Origin: Acidobacteriota bacterium
GTDB taxonomy: Bacteria; Acidobacteriota; Terriglobia; Acidiferrales; UBA7541
DNA length: 34,154 nt
Reading direction: 5' to 3'
Assembly (NCBI GenBank): GCA_003152355.1
Contig: PMAA01000198.1
Coordinates: forward strand, 1-34,154
In this document: positions 15,925-23,679 of the stretch, in pieces
Numbering within the stretch: position 1 is the first letter of the stretch
Layout of the letters: every line of letters begins with the position of its first letter
Notes under the pieces: model-generated
Seen by the model: only the letters and a program-made list of their open reading frames with translations
Told to the model about the DNA's origin: nothing
The model's database searches: none
Position numbers and translations under genes: made by a program

Positions 15925-16593
15925 CTAGCGGCTGACTCGCGCCTTCAACTTCACTTTCCCGCCTTCAACGCTCACGGTGTACTCGATTTCCTTGCCGCCG
16001 CGCCTCTTGAGTTCTTCAGTTTTCTTCTCAACAAAGCGTTCGAAGTCTTCGAGACTTGGCGCACCCGACTTTTCTCCCGTAGCCATTCGCGTATCGATCA
16101 ACGCTCCGTAGAGATCGTGAACCTTTCGCGTTTCACGCGCGGGGTTCGAGAACTGAACGGAAAATGGCGGCGGTGCATCAATTCCTGTTCCGTCGCGGGA
16201 CTTCCGTTCTCCACGCGAGGCCGCGGCCGCGGCTGAAGGCCTCGAGGCCAGCGCTCGCCGCGCTTCGGCCATCGCCTTGTTGCGTTGCGCGGCGATTGCT
16301 TTTGCGGCAGCCCCGAAGTGATGCGGCACCGACGAGCTTTCTTTCAACATCAGCTTCTTCCGCCACATGTCCTGATATTTGGCGTAGGTGGAGGCAATAT
16401 TGTTATAGCGGAATCGCTGCGCCAGGTTGACCTCGGCCATTCGTTCGGCGTAGCGCTTGATAAATACGTCCACGCGCCACTGGGTATCAACCGGTGGGCG
16501 CTTTCGTCCGCCGCCGAAGAATTGCTCGTACTCAATCTTCAGCGTGCGAATGTCGTGCTCGACTTGTGCTAGATCGTCGTCGATTGTGGCCAT
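15925..16593 (-). CDS. Conserved hypothetical protein, MXAN_5187 C-terminal-like
   Basis: The 222-residue soluble protein starts with a helical region. Residues about 12-85 contain LKIEYEQFFGGGRKRPP and LAQRFRYNNIASTYAKYQDMWRK, which I associate with the MXAN_5187 C-terminal domain found in myxobacteria and acidobacteria; no biochemical function is known to me. A Ala/Arg/Ser-rich linker (about 95-135) follows, then a second small domain (about 150-222) ending in a beta-like EIEYTVSVEGGKVKLKARVSR. There is no signal peptide or membrane segment. The Shine-Dalgarno is weak. It is upstream of purH on the same strand, but a 202-base gap with a candidate purH promoter separates them. Confidence 0.7.
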   Translation of the reverse strand: MATIDDDLAQVEHDIRTLKIEYEQFFGGGRKRPPVDTQWRVDVFIKRYAERMAEVNLAQRFRYNNIASTYAKYQDMWRKKLMLKESSSVPHHFGAAAKAIAAQRNKAMAEARRALASRPSAAAAASRGERKSRDGTGIDAPPPFSVQFSNPARETRKVHDLYGALIDTRMATGEKSGAPSLEDFERFVEKKTEELKRRGGKEIEYTVSVEGGKVKLKARVSR

Positions 16594-16725
16594 GGTCTAA
16601 TTGGCAGCCATTTCAGGCTACGGGCACCGGCGCACAGCGTCAACCCACCGGGACACAGTGAGTGACGCAAGCGGCAAGCCCTTCGGTTGCTCCTTTTATT
16701 CGCGCTGTGCTCCAATACTCAAACG

Positions 16726-18141
16726 ATGAATCCCCCGGCCGATCCAGTCACCGGCAAGCTTACGAATGCGCTGCGCGGCGTTCCGTCCGTGGATGAATTG
16801 CTCGGGCGTCCGGCGATTGTCGAAGTGGCGAAGAACGCCGGGCGCACTTTGGTCACGAGTGTCATCCGCGAGGTTCTTGCCGAGGAGCGCCGGAGCTTAA
16901 AGGAAGGACCAAGCGCTGCCGTAGAATTGTTGAAGCTCGAAGAGCGCATCCTCGCCGGAATCCAAAAGGCGCTCGCGCCGTCGCTGCGCCGCGTCATTAA
17001 CGCCTCCGGCGTGGTTCTCCACACGAATCTTGGCCGCGCGCCGCTCTCGGCTGCCGCTCTCGAACATCTCGCTGCGATCTCGGGCCGCTATTCAAATCTC
17101 GAGTACGACGTTCCGTCGCGGGCGCGCGGGAAGCGCGACATTCACACGGCGCAGCTTCTCGCAGACTCCGTCGGAGCCGAAGCCGCTATCGTCGTCAACA
17201 ACAACGCCGCCGCCGTTTTCCTCGTTCTGAACGCGCTCGCGAGCGGCGGAGAAGTGGTGGTGTCGCGCGGCGAATTGATCGAGATCGGCGACGGATTCCG
17301 CATCCCGGACATCATGGCGGCCAGCGGCGCGGTCCTGCGCGAAGTGGGCACGACGAACCGCACGCGCATCGCGGATTACGAACGCGCGATCAACGAGCGA
17401 ACGAGATTGCTCCTTCGCGTTCACCCTTCGAATTTCCGTATCATCGGATTTACCGCGCGGCCATCGCTCGAAGAAATCGTGGATCTCGGCCGCCGTTCAA
17501 AGATTCCCGTATACGAAGATCTCGGCTCCGGATGCATCGCCGATCTTGCCGCGGTGGGCATCAACGAGCCCGTGGCTCGCGAGAGCTTCATCGCCGGCGT
17601 CGGCGTAATTTCGTTCAGCGGCGACAAACTCCTGGGAGGACCGCAGGCCGGAATCATCGCGGGCAAAAAAGAAATCGTGGAGCGTATTCGCCGCAATCCG
17701 CTCTTCCGCGCCCTGCGCGTAGACAAACTGACGATCGGTGCGCTGGAAATGACCTTGCAAGCCTATCGCCGCGGCGCGCTAGATGAAATTCCGGCATTAC
17801 GCATGATCCGTATGAGCGCCGAAGAAATTGCGCGCCGCGCGCATGCGCTTCTCGAAAAACTCCGCCCATCGCTGCCTAAAGATGTTGAAATTGAGTTTAT
17901 CGACGGAAAATCCGTGATTGGCGGCGGCTCAACTCCCGATCAATCATTGCCCACGCATCTCATCGCCGTCAAAAGCCGACGCCGCTCCGCGGAAGAAATC
18001 GAATCGCGCCTCCGCGAGCCCGCCGCGGGCATTCCAATCATCGCCCGCATCGAAGACGACCGCGTCGTGCTCGATCTACGCACAGTATTCGCGGATGAAG
18101 AGTCGGCGCTGGCGGATTCGCTTCTAATCGCAATTCAGTAA
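16726..18141 (+). CDS. selA: L-seryl-tRNA(Sec) selenium transferase
   Basis: SelA converts seryl-tRNA(Sec) to selenocysteyl-tRNA(Sec) using selenophosphate. The ATG at MNPPADPVTGK is preferred over an upstream TTG. The N-terminal tRNA-binding helix region includes VPSVDELL. The PLP fold includes VINASGVVLHTNLGRAPLS, VNNNAAAVFL, SRGELIEIGDGFRIP, EVGTTNRTRIADYE and the PLP lysine K301 in ISFSGDKLLGGPQAG. The C-terminus has VIGGGSTP. At 471 residues it is full length, so it appears functional. No selB, selD, tRNA-Sec or in-frame Sec codon is evident in this window, so partners must be elsewhere. Confidence 0.95.
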   Translation: MNPPADPVTGKLTNALRGVPSVDELLGRPAIVEVAKNAGRTLVTSVIREVLAEERRSLKEGPSAAVELLKLEERILAGIQKALAPSLRRVINASGVVLHTNLGRAPLSAAALEHLAAISGRYSNLEYDVPSRARGKRDIHTAQLLADSVGAEAAIVVNNNAAAVFLVLNALASGGEVVVSRGELIEIGDGFRIPDIMAASGAVLREVGTTNRTRIADYERAINERTRLLLRVHPSNFRIIGFTARPSLEEIVDLGRRSKIPVYEDLGSGCIADLAAVGINEPVARESFIAGVGVISFSGDKLLGGPQAGIIAGKKEIVERIRRNPLFRALRVDKLTIGALEMTLQAYRRGALDEIPALRMIRMSAEEIARRAHALLEKLRPSLPKDVEIEFIDGKSVIGGGSTPDQSLPTHLIAVKSRRRSAEEIESRLREPAAGIPIIARIEDDRVVLDLRTVFADEESALADSLLIAIQ

Positions 18142-18173
18142 CGCGCGAACATAGAAGCTTGAAATTATAAAAC

Positions 18174-18362
18174 GGAAAAGAGAAAACCTTGTCGTTGCCA
18201 CGATGACGCTGGTTGCGAAGTCTTTAATTTCCCTCTATCTTGCGGTTACCAAACTCCACTTTCCAATTCTCGCCGTCATAGCACTAGTTACAGGATAATT
18301 ACGGCTGTCTTGCCATTTTCACTTTTCTCTTTTCCAAATGCCCTTTTCTATTTTCCCTTTTC
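18174..18362. repeat. Inverted purine-rich arms flanking the selA-larB spacer
   Basis: The plus strand carries GGAAAAGAGAAAA at 18174-18186 and its exact reverse complement at 18323-18335. The right arm extends through 18313-18362 as a polypyrimidine tract with a CCATTTTCACTTTTC segment that recurs inverted at 19911-19925. The arm supplies the last codons and stop of larB (EKGK then TAG). The 136 bases between the 13-mers show no gene. Confidence 0.6.
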
Positions 18363-19121
18363 CAGATTCCTCAGCTTATTAATCACTGTCGCCACGCATG
18401 CCGCGCCGAACCCGTTATCAATATTCACCACACTCACGTTCGACGCGCAACTGTTCAACATACCCAGCAGCGCCGCGACGCCGCCAAAGCTCGCGCCGTA
18501 GCCCGTGCTCGTCGGCACCGCGATCACTGGCACGCCAACCAATCCTCCGAGCACGCTCGGCAGCGCGCCCTCCATTCCAGCCACGCAGATGATCACGCGC
18601 GCTTCGTTGAGCCGCGCGCGATGCTCCATCAGCCTATGCAGCCCTGCGACGCCCACGTCGTAAATCGCTTCGGCGCGATTGCCCATCATCTGCGCGCTAA
18701 TCAACGCCTCCTCGGCTACCGGGATGTCGCTCGTCCCCGCCGTCACCACGAGCACGAGGCCCTCGCCCGTGCGCTCGCGGCTGCGCTCGATCGCGATCAC
18801 TCCCGACAGCGGATGAAACTTCGCGTTGCGCGCCACGCGCTTGACGGCGGCGTAGGTAGCTTTGCTGCCGCGCGTGATCAGAATGTTGTGCGAGGCCTTT
18901 GCACGCAGCATTCCACGCACGATTTCCGCCACCTGTTGCGGCGTTTTCCCCCGGCCGTAGATCACTTCGGAATAACCCTGCCGCAGCGAGCGATGATGAT
19001 CGATTTTCGCGAAGCCGAGATCTTCGAAGGGAAGTTGCCGCAGTTTTTCGAATGCTTTATCGAGCGACACTCGCCCCGAACGGACATCCTCCAGGAATTT
19101 TCTAGCGTCGCTCTCGTTCAT
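18348..19121 (-). CDS. larB: LarB, nickel-pincer-nucleotide cofactor biosynthesis carboxylase
   Basis: LarB carboxylates and hydrolyses nicotinic acid adenine dinucleotide to the biscarboxylic mononucleotide, the first step of the lactate-racemase nickel-pincer cofactor; it is related to PurE. The N-terminal helical region is followed by EVIYGRGKTPQQVAEIV, then a PurE-like domain with VVTAGTSDIPVAEEA, YDVGVAGLHRLM, VIICVAGMEGALPSVLGGLV, PVIAVPTSTGYGASFGGVAALLGMLNSCA and VSVVNIDNGFGAA. The start at 19121 is chosen for GGTGAGG seven bases or fewer upstream; an ATG ten codons earlier is possible. larC and larE are absent here. The gene is divergent from ubiX, and its C-terminus lies in a purine-rich repeat arm. 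Confidence 0.93.
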   Translation of the reverse strand: MNESDARKFLEDVRSGRVSLDKAFEKLRQLPFEDLGFAKIDHHRSLRQGYSEVIYGRGKTPQQVAEIVRGMLRAKASHNILITRGSKATYAAVKRVARNAKFHPLSGVIAIERSRERTGEGLVLVVTAGTSDIPVAEEALISAQMMGNRAEAIYDVGVAGLHRLMEHRARLNEARVIICVAGMEGALPSVLGGLVGVPVIAVPTSTGYGASFGGVAALLGMLNSCASNVSVVNIDNGFGAACVATVINKLRNLEKGK

Positions 19122-19257
19122 CGCCTCACCATTCCGCGCGCATTGTAGCATTCCGCTGACGAATGGACCTGCCGCACGAACCTCGATGCGGCGCTACAAG
19201 TGCATCCCGCGATTCTTGACTTTGTCGAAAGCGCCTGCCTAGAGTGGGTTTCGGCGC

Positions 19258-19905
19258 ATGGCGAAGAACAAACCAGTGGGAAAGGTCATCACGGTCGGCG
19301 TGACCGGCGCGAGCGGCGCAATCTATGCGCGCGCGATTTTGCGGCTGCTCGATGCTGATAAGCGCGTGGCGCGCGTCGCGCTGGTCGCGAGCGAGATTGG
19401 ATTGCGCCTGATTGCGACCGAGCTTGGCATTGTCGCGGCGGATCCAAAAAAGTTGCCCGCGCTTCTTACCGGTACTTCCGCGAAGAAGATCGAATATCTT
19501 CCGAACAAAGACGTTGGCGCTTCGATCGCCTCCGGCAGCGCGCCGGTGGACGCAATGGTCGTGATTCCTTGCTCGGCGGGCACTCTCGCGGCGATCTCCG
19601 TAGGAATCGCCGATGATTTGCTCGCCCGGGCGGCGGATGTCTGCCTGAAAGAACGCCGCCCACTCGTTCTCTGCCTGCGCGAAACGCCGCTCAATCGCAT
19701 CCACATCGAGAACATGCTGCGCGTCACAGACGCAGGCGCTATCGTGATGCCCGCGATGCCCGCGTTCTATTACGGCCCGAAAACAATCGAAGACGCTGTC
19801 GAACAATTTGTCTGCCGCGTCCTCGCGCAAATCGGCTTGCCGCAGGAAACGCAGTATCGCTGGGAGGGCGGGGGGAGGAGCAGAAAATGGAAAAGGGAAA
19901 CGTGA
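19258..19905 (+). CDS. ubiX: UbiX-family flavin prenyltransferase
   Basis: UbiX prenylates FMN with dimethylallyl phosphate to make prFMN, the cofactor of UbiD-type decarboxylases. VGVTGASGAIYARAIL at residues 13-28 is the FMN-binding signature. SGSAPVDAMVVIPCSAGTLAAISVGIADDLLARAADV, KERRPLVLCLRETPLN and DAGAIVMPAMPAFY are family motifs. The last 14 residues (GGGRSRKWKRET) are atypical and come from a purine-rich repeat that also provides the TGA. Directly upstream of a ubiA-family gene and mqnE, it probably serves the menaquinone pathway through a UbiD-like enzyme not in this window. Confidence 0.94.
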   Translation: MAKNKPVGKVITVGVTGASGAIYARAILRLLDADKRVARVALVASEIGLRLIATELGIVAADPKKLPALLTGTSAKKIEYLPNKDVGASIASGSAPVDAMVVIPCSAGTLAAISVGIADDLLARAADVCLKERRPLVLCLRETPLNRIHIENMLRVTDAGAIVMPAMPAFYYGPKTIEDAVEQFVCRVLAQIGLPQETQYRWEGGGRSRKWKRET

Positions 19906-20050
19906 AATAAGAAAAGTGAAAATGGAGATTAGCACTCGGCAGGTGGAATATACGAAACGAAAATAGGAATCAGCATGAATCGCCGCAACGCTAACTCGGA
20001 GCAAATCGCTCTTTCGAGGCCCCTTTTTTCTTTCCCCTTTTCTCTTTTCC
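19881..20050. repeat. Inverted purine-rich arms flanking the ubiX-ubiA spacer
   Basis: The plus strand is purine-rich at about 19881-19925, including TGGAAAAGGGAAA and GAAAAGTGAAAATGG (19911-19925). It is pyrimidine-rich at 20021-20050, ending CTTTTCTCTTTTCC. These share exact 13-15-mers with the arms around the selA-larB spacer. The interior has no gene and does not resemble the other spacer. Confidence 0.55.
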
Positions 20051-20063
20051 ACGCGGTGTCCGC

Positions 20064-20933
20064 GTGACCAGCCGCATCCGCACTATTCTCGAAATGATCA
20101 AGATCGAGCACTCTGTCTTCGCGCTGCCGTTCGCGCTCGTCGGAGCACTGCTAGCCGCGCGTTCGGCGGGCACATGGCCGACATGGTCGCAAATGTTGTG
20201 GATCATCGTCGCAATGGTGGGCGCGCGCTCAGCCGCAATGACCATCAACCGCATCGCCGACATCGAATATGATCGCCGCAATCCGCGCACGCGGAACCGC
20301 GCGCTTCCACAGGGCACTCTATCGGTAGGATTCGCGTGGGGATTTACGCTCGCGGCGGCTGCGTTGCTGATGATCGCGGCATGGCGATTGAATCGTCTCG
20401 CGCTCGAGCTGTCGCCCGTAGCGCTGGCCGTCCTCTTCCTTTATTCCTACACGAAGCGATTCACATCGTGGTCACATTTCGTTCTCGGATTTTGCCTCGG
20501 CATGTCGCCCGCGGCCGCCTGGATCGCAATTCGCGGCTCGCTCGACGCACGCATTCTGATTCTTTGCGCCGCGGTGACGCTCTGGGTGGGCGGTTTCGAC
20601 GTTCTCTACGCGTGCCAAGACGTCGAATTCGACAAATCCGCCGGCCTCCATTCAATCCCGAAAAAATTCGGCATCGTTCGCGCGCTAATCATCGCCCGCG
20701 CGATGCACGTCGGCGTGATTGTGCTGCTCATCTGGCTGGCGTGGAGCTTCGCGCTCGCGTGGCCCGCGTGGATGGGAATCGCCGTCGTCGCCTCGCTGCT
20801 TGCCTACGAGCATTCGCTTGTAAAACCAACCGATCTGTCAAAGTTGAACGCGGCTTTTTTCACCGTAAACGGCTATATCAGTATGTTATTCTTGCTCTTC
20901 TGGGGCGCGGCGACGTTTGTGTCGCGCCCGTAA
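20064..20933 (+). CDS. UbiA-family prenyltransferase, probably menaquinone (MqnP-type)
   Basis: The 289-residue integral membrane protein has about eight hydrophobic segments and the two Asp-rich prenyl-diphosphate motifs of UbiA enzymes: NRIADIEYDRRNPRTRNRALP at about residues 62-82 and a DVEFD motif near 190 within YACQDVEFDKSAGLHSIP. The opening EHSVFALPFALVGALLA is typical of UbiA/MqnP proteins. It attaches the polyprenyl chain to an aromatic headgroup. Position between ubiX and mqnE points to futalosine-pathway menaquinone rather than ubiquinone. GTG at 20064 is the longest plausible start, without a clear Shine-Dalgarno; ATG at 20094 is an alternative. Confidence 0.88.
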   Translation: MTSRIRTILEMIKIEHSVFALPFALVGALLAARSAGTWPTWSQMLWIIVAMVGARSAAMTINRIADIEYDRRNPRTRNRALPQGTLSVGFAWGFTLAAAALLMIAAWRLNRLALELSPVALAVLFLYSYTKRFTSWSHFVLGFCLGMSPAAAWIAIRGSLDARILILCAAVTLWVGGFDVLYACQDVEFDKSAGLHSIPKKFGIVRALIIARAMHVGVIVLLIWLAWSFALAWPAWMGIAVVASLLAYEHSLVKPTDLSKLNAAFFTVNGYISMLFLLFWGAATFVSRP

Positions 20934-20949
20934 AACAGGTCCATCGAGA

Positions 20950-22128
20950 ATGAGCTCCGAACTCCAAATCACAGACGCGCGCCTCCGGCCAATTGCCGAT
21001 AAAGTCCTCGCCGGGGAGCGTCTCGACGCGGGCGAAGGCCTGAGACTCTTCGAATCAAACGATCTTTTGGCCGTTGGCTGGCTCGCAAATCACGTCCGCG
21101 AGAAGCGCCACGGCGACATCTGCTATTACAACGTCAATCGCCACATCAATCCGACGAACGTCTGCGGCGCGCACTGCAAGCTCTGCGCCTTTGGCCGCGA
21201 CGCGAATTCGCCGGGCGCTTACACCTTCACGCTCGACGAAATCTGGGCGCGCGCGGCGGAAGGCGTCGCCGAAGGCGCCACGGAATTCCACATCGTCGGC
21301 GGCCTGCATCCCGATCTTCCGTTCAGCTACTATCTCGATCTCATCCGCGGCATCAAGCAGCGCCACCCGCAAGTCCATCTCAAAGCATTCACGATGGTCG
21401 AGGTTGGATTTTACTCGCGCATTTCGAAGCTTTCGATTCGCGACACGCTGCTCGCCATGAAAGAAGCCGGAGTGGATTCTCTTCCCGGCGGCGGAGCCGA
21501 AATTTTCGCGCCGCGCGTGCGCAAGATTATTTGCGATCACAAAGTCAGCGGTCAGATGTGGCTCAAGATTGCGCGCACCGCCCACCAGGTCGGCCTGCGC
21601 TCGAACGCCACCATGCTCTACGGCCACATCGAAACGCACGAAGAGCGCGTCTCGCATCTTCTCGATCTCCGCGAATTGCAGGATGAAACGCACAGCTTCG
21701 TCACATTTATTCCGCTGCAATTTCATCCCGACAATACCGGACTGAGCCACGTGCCGAAGCCGACGGCATTCGACGATCTGAAAACAATCGCCGTATCGCG
21801 CCTGCTCCTCGATAATTTCGATCACATCAAGGCGTACTGGATCATGCTGACGCCGCGAGTCGCGCAGGTCGCGCTGCGATTCGGCGCTAACGATCTCGAT
21901 GGCACCGTCGTCGAAGAAAAGATTTATCACGATGCCGGCGCCAGCACTCCGCAGGGCCTCACGCATGCCGATCTCGAGCGACTGATTCGCGCGGCCGGCC
22001 GCGTTCCCGTTGAGCGCGACACTCTTTATCGCAAGGTTGATCGCTCGCAGCTTCCGCCGATTCGCGCGCCGAAGCGCACGGCTGGCGATCTGATCCCCGA
22101 ATCATCTCTCACCGCTCGCGCGCAGTAA
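20950..22128 (+). CDS. mqnE: Aminofutalosine synthase
   Basis: MqnE is a radical SAM enzyme that joins 3-[(1-carboxyvinyl)oxy]benzoate to the adenosyl radical to form aminofutalosine in menaquinone synthesis. The CxxxCxxC cluster motif is at C72, C76 and C79 in NVCGAHCKLCAFGR. EFHIVGGLHPDLPFSYYLDL, KAFTMVEVGFYSR, AGVDSLPGGGAEIFAPRVR and GLRSNATMLYGHIET match MqnE. MqnC is a close paralogue, but the EIFAPRVR and HAHC/AHCKLC-type features fit MqnE better. The ATG at 20950 (MSSELQ) is preferred, giving 392 residues. It begins 16 bases after the prenyltransferase stop. Confidence 0.93.
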   Translation: MSSELQITDARLRPIADKVLAGERLDAGEGLRLFESNDLLAVGWLANHVREKRHGDICYYNVNRHINPTNVCGAHCKLCAFGRDANSPGAYTFTLDEIWARAAEGVAEGATEFHIVGGLHPDLPFSYYLDLIRGIKQRHPQVHLKAFTMVEVGFYSRISKLSIRDTLLAMKEAGVDSLPGGGAEIFAPRVRKIICDHKVSGQMWLKIARTAHQVGLRSNATMLYGHIETHEERVSHLLDLRELQDETHSFVTFIPLQFHPDNTGLSHVPKPTAFDDLKTIAVSRLLLDNFDHIKAYWIMLTPRVAQVALRFGANDLDGTVVEEKIYHDAGASTPQGLTHADLERLIRAAGRVPVERDTLYRKVDRSQLPPIRAPKRTAGDLIPESSLTARAQ

Positions 22129-22255
22129 GCTATCCGCGATTCGCACTTTGCAATTTTCCGCTCTTCAGTCACGGTTTCGTTCACGTGTGCGCCCACATCT
22201 TCTCCGTATTGCTCGCAGCGTAGGATTACGGAGCCAATTTCCGTATTCCTGCGGA

Positions 22256-22284
22256 TTGACGCTTTCTGCCCGTGCGCGTAGTTT
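22256..22284 (+). promoter_or_regulatory. Candidate promoter of the coiled-coil membrane protein gene
   Basis: TTGACG (22256-22261), 17-base spacer, TAGTTT (22279-22284), in the 275-base gap after mqnE. It leaves a leader of about 110-115 bases. Nearby, CTCCGTA (22202-22208) and TTACGGAG form a weak dyad that could lie at the end of the mqnE transcript. Confidence 0.35.
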
Positions 22285-22403
22285 CCCTTCGCCTTCGAGC
22301 ACATTAGCCGCGAATGCAGTAATCTTCATCGCGCTACTTATTCTCGATTGGCCATCCGAAAACTAAAACTAGGCAACAAATTCTCCGGAGGGGGAACCCA
22401 GCC

Positions 22404-22934
22404 ATGCCCTACGAATGGAGAACGCGCACGGGTCTCATTCGATCCCGCGTTTTCAATGCAATCCCAGTTTCTCTTATTCTGGCGCTGATCGTTTTCTTTT
22501 TCCTCGCCGGATGGCGAGCAACCACTTACGACTCGGCGGCTGCGGGGGCTGATACCCTTCCTGCCCCCGAGACTGTCGCGCCGCCAAGTCCTCCTCCGAG
22601 CCTAGAGACCCAGGCACAATCGGAAATCTCGGGCCTGCGCCAGGAGGTCGCGGATCTCGACACGCAGGTTAAGCATCAAACTCTCGTTTCAATGGCGGCG
22701 AATGACAAGGTTCAGACTCTCCAAAGCGAGCTGATGGATGCTCAAAAAAAAATTCTCGTCGCGAGCACCGATCGCGACGAAGCAATCCGCAAGATCAGCG
22801 AATTGCAGGCGGGACAACAGGAGAAAACAAAGGATCTGAACGTCGTGTGCAGGGCGCTCCGCCCCGGAATCGCAGAGCCCCGGGGCCGCGCGCCCGCCGC
22901 CGCACTCGCCGTGTGCGGCGCCACCCCGAAATAA
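22404..22934 (+). CDS. Hypothetical single-pass membrane protein with coiled coil
   Basis: I do not recognise this 176-residue protein. A short cytoplasmic N-terminus precedes one transmembrane helix (about residues 20-38, ILALIVFFFLAG). A Pro/Ala-rich spacer follows (PAPETVAPPSPPP), then a heptad-like helical region from about 70 to 145 (for example ISGLRQEVADLDTQV and DKVQTLQSELMDAQKKI). The last 25 or so residues are Arg/Ala/Pro-rich, encoded by very GC-rich, palindrome-like DNA, so the natural end may have been altered. GGAGGGG upstream of the ATG is a strong ribosome-binding site. It is convergent with the DUF2071 gene. Confidence 0.7.
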   Translation: MPYEWRTRTGLIRSRVFNAIPVSLILALIVFFFLAGWRATTYDSAAAGADTLPAPETVAPPSPPPSLETQAQSEISGLRQEVADLDTQVKHQTLVSMAANDKVQTLQSELMDAQKKILVASTDRDEAIRKISELQAGQQEKTKDLNVVCRALRPGIAEPRGRAPAAALAVCGATPK

Positions 22935-22947
22935 TCAAACAGCAGCC

Positions 22948-23679
22948 TTAAGGCGCAAGGCCCCAGATTTTGACGTCTTGAAACCGTGCGAAGTGCAGAA
23001 GAGGTTTTGCGTCGGGAAGCGCGATACCGTGCGCTGCAGCCATAGTGTTGGTTTCGATTTCCACTTCCGCAGGCTGCAATGGCCAGGGCGGATGATCGAT
23101 CTCCCCGCGAAAAATTCTGGGGCCCGCCGCTGCGTAGAGGCAGTAACGCTCGGTGAGAAAATAATCCAGCGTGCCTCGCTTCGCGCGGAATACCTCTCCA
23201 GTCGGACGATACTTCGCGCGAAAGTCTGCTCTCGGTGTGCCGCGATGTGTTCGATGGCTCTTATAGAAAATCGTACCATCGGAATTCTCAACTGACATGC
23301 GCGCGCGAAAATATGGCAAGTGAAACCATCGCCGTGCTGCCGACACCGCAATGGCGCTCGCCGCTTCAAGCCCGAAGAACCACACGCCGGGCTTTTCGCC
23401 AGATCGGACGTACGTGCGAACGTTTAGCTCGGGAAATGCGGAGAGCCCCGGAATGGGCGGCAATCCGCGGAGTCGAATTCCCGACATGTGAAAAGGCACG
23501 ACGCCAACCCACGCCGTGCCATCGAACGTTTCAAGCTCAAGCGCGGGGGGAATTAGCGGCCGCAGTTCCTGCTCCGCGATCGGCCAGTGCATGAATAGCA
23601 AGTCGTGCCACTTCTGCTGCATGACCCAGGGTGAAGCAGGTGCAGGCCACGGCCGAAGAGCGTCCTCTCCGTTGATCAT
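22948..23679 (-). CDS. DUF2071 (YqjF-like) family protein
   Basis: This 243-residue protein matches the DUF2071/YqjF family of unknown function. It shows MQQKWHDLLFMHWPIAEQELRPLIPPALELETFDGTAWVGVVPFHMSGIRLRG at the N-terminus, then ELNVRTYVR, GVWFFGLEAASAIAVSAARRWFHLPYF, and LTERYCLYA late. There is no signal peptide or membrane helix. The start at 23679 is fixed by an ATGA overlap with the stop of the upstream glycosyltransferase, in preference to a longer frame within that gene. Translational coupling to a membrane glycosyltransferase is notable, but the functional link is unknown. Confidence 0.87.
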   Translation of the reverse strand: MINGEDALRPWPAPASPWVMQQKWHDLLFMHWPIAEQELRPLIPPALELETFDGTAWVGVVPFHMSGIRLRGLPPIPGLSAFPELNVRTYVRSGEKPGVWFFGLEAASAIAVSAARRWFHLPYFRARMSVENSDGTIFYKSHRTHRGTPRADFRAKYRPTGEVFRAKRGTLDYFLTERYCLYAAAGPRIFRGEIDHPPWPLQPAEVEIETNTMAAAHGIALPDAKPLLHFARFQDVKIWGLAP

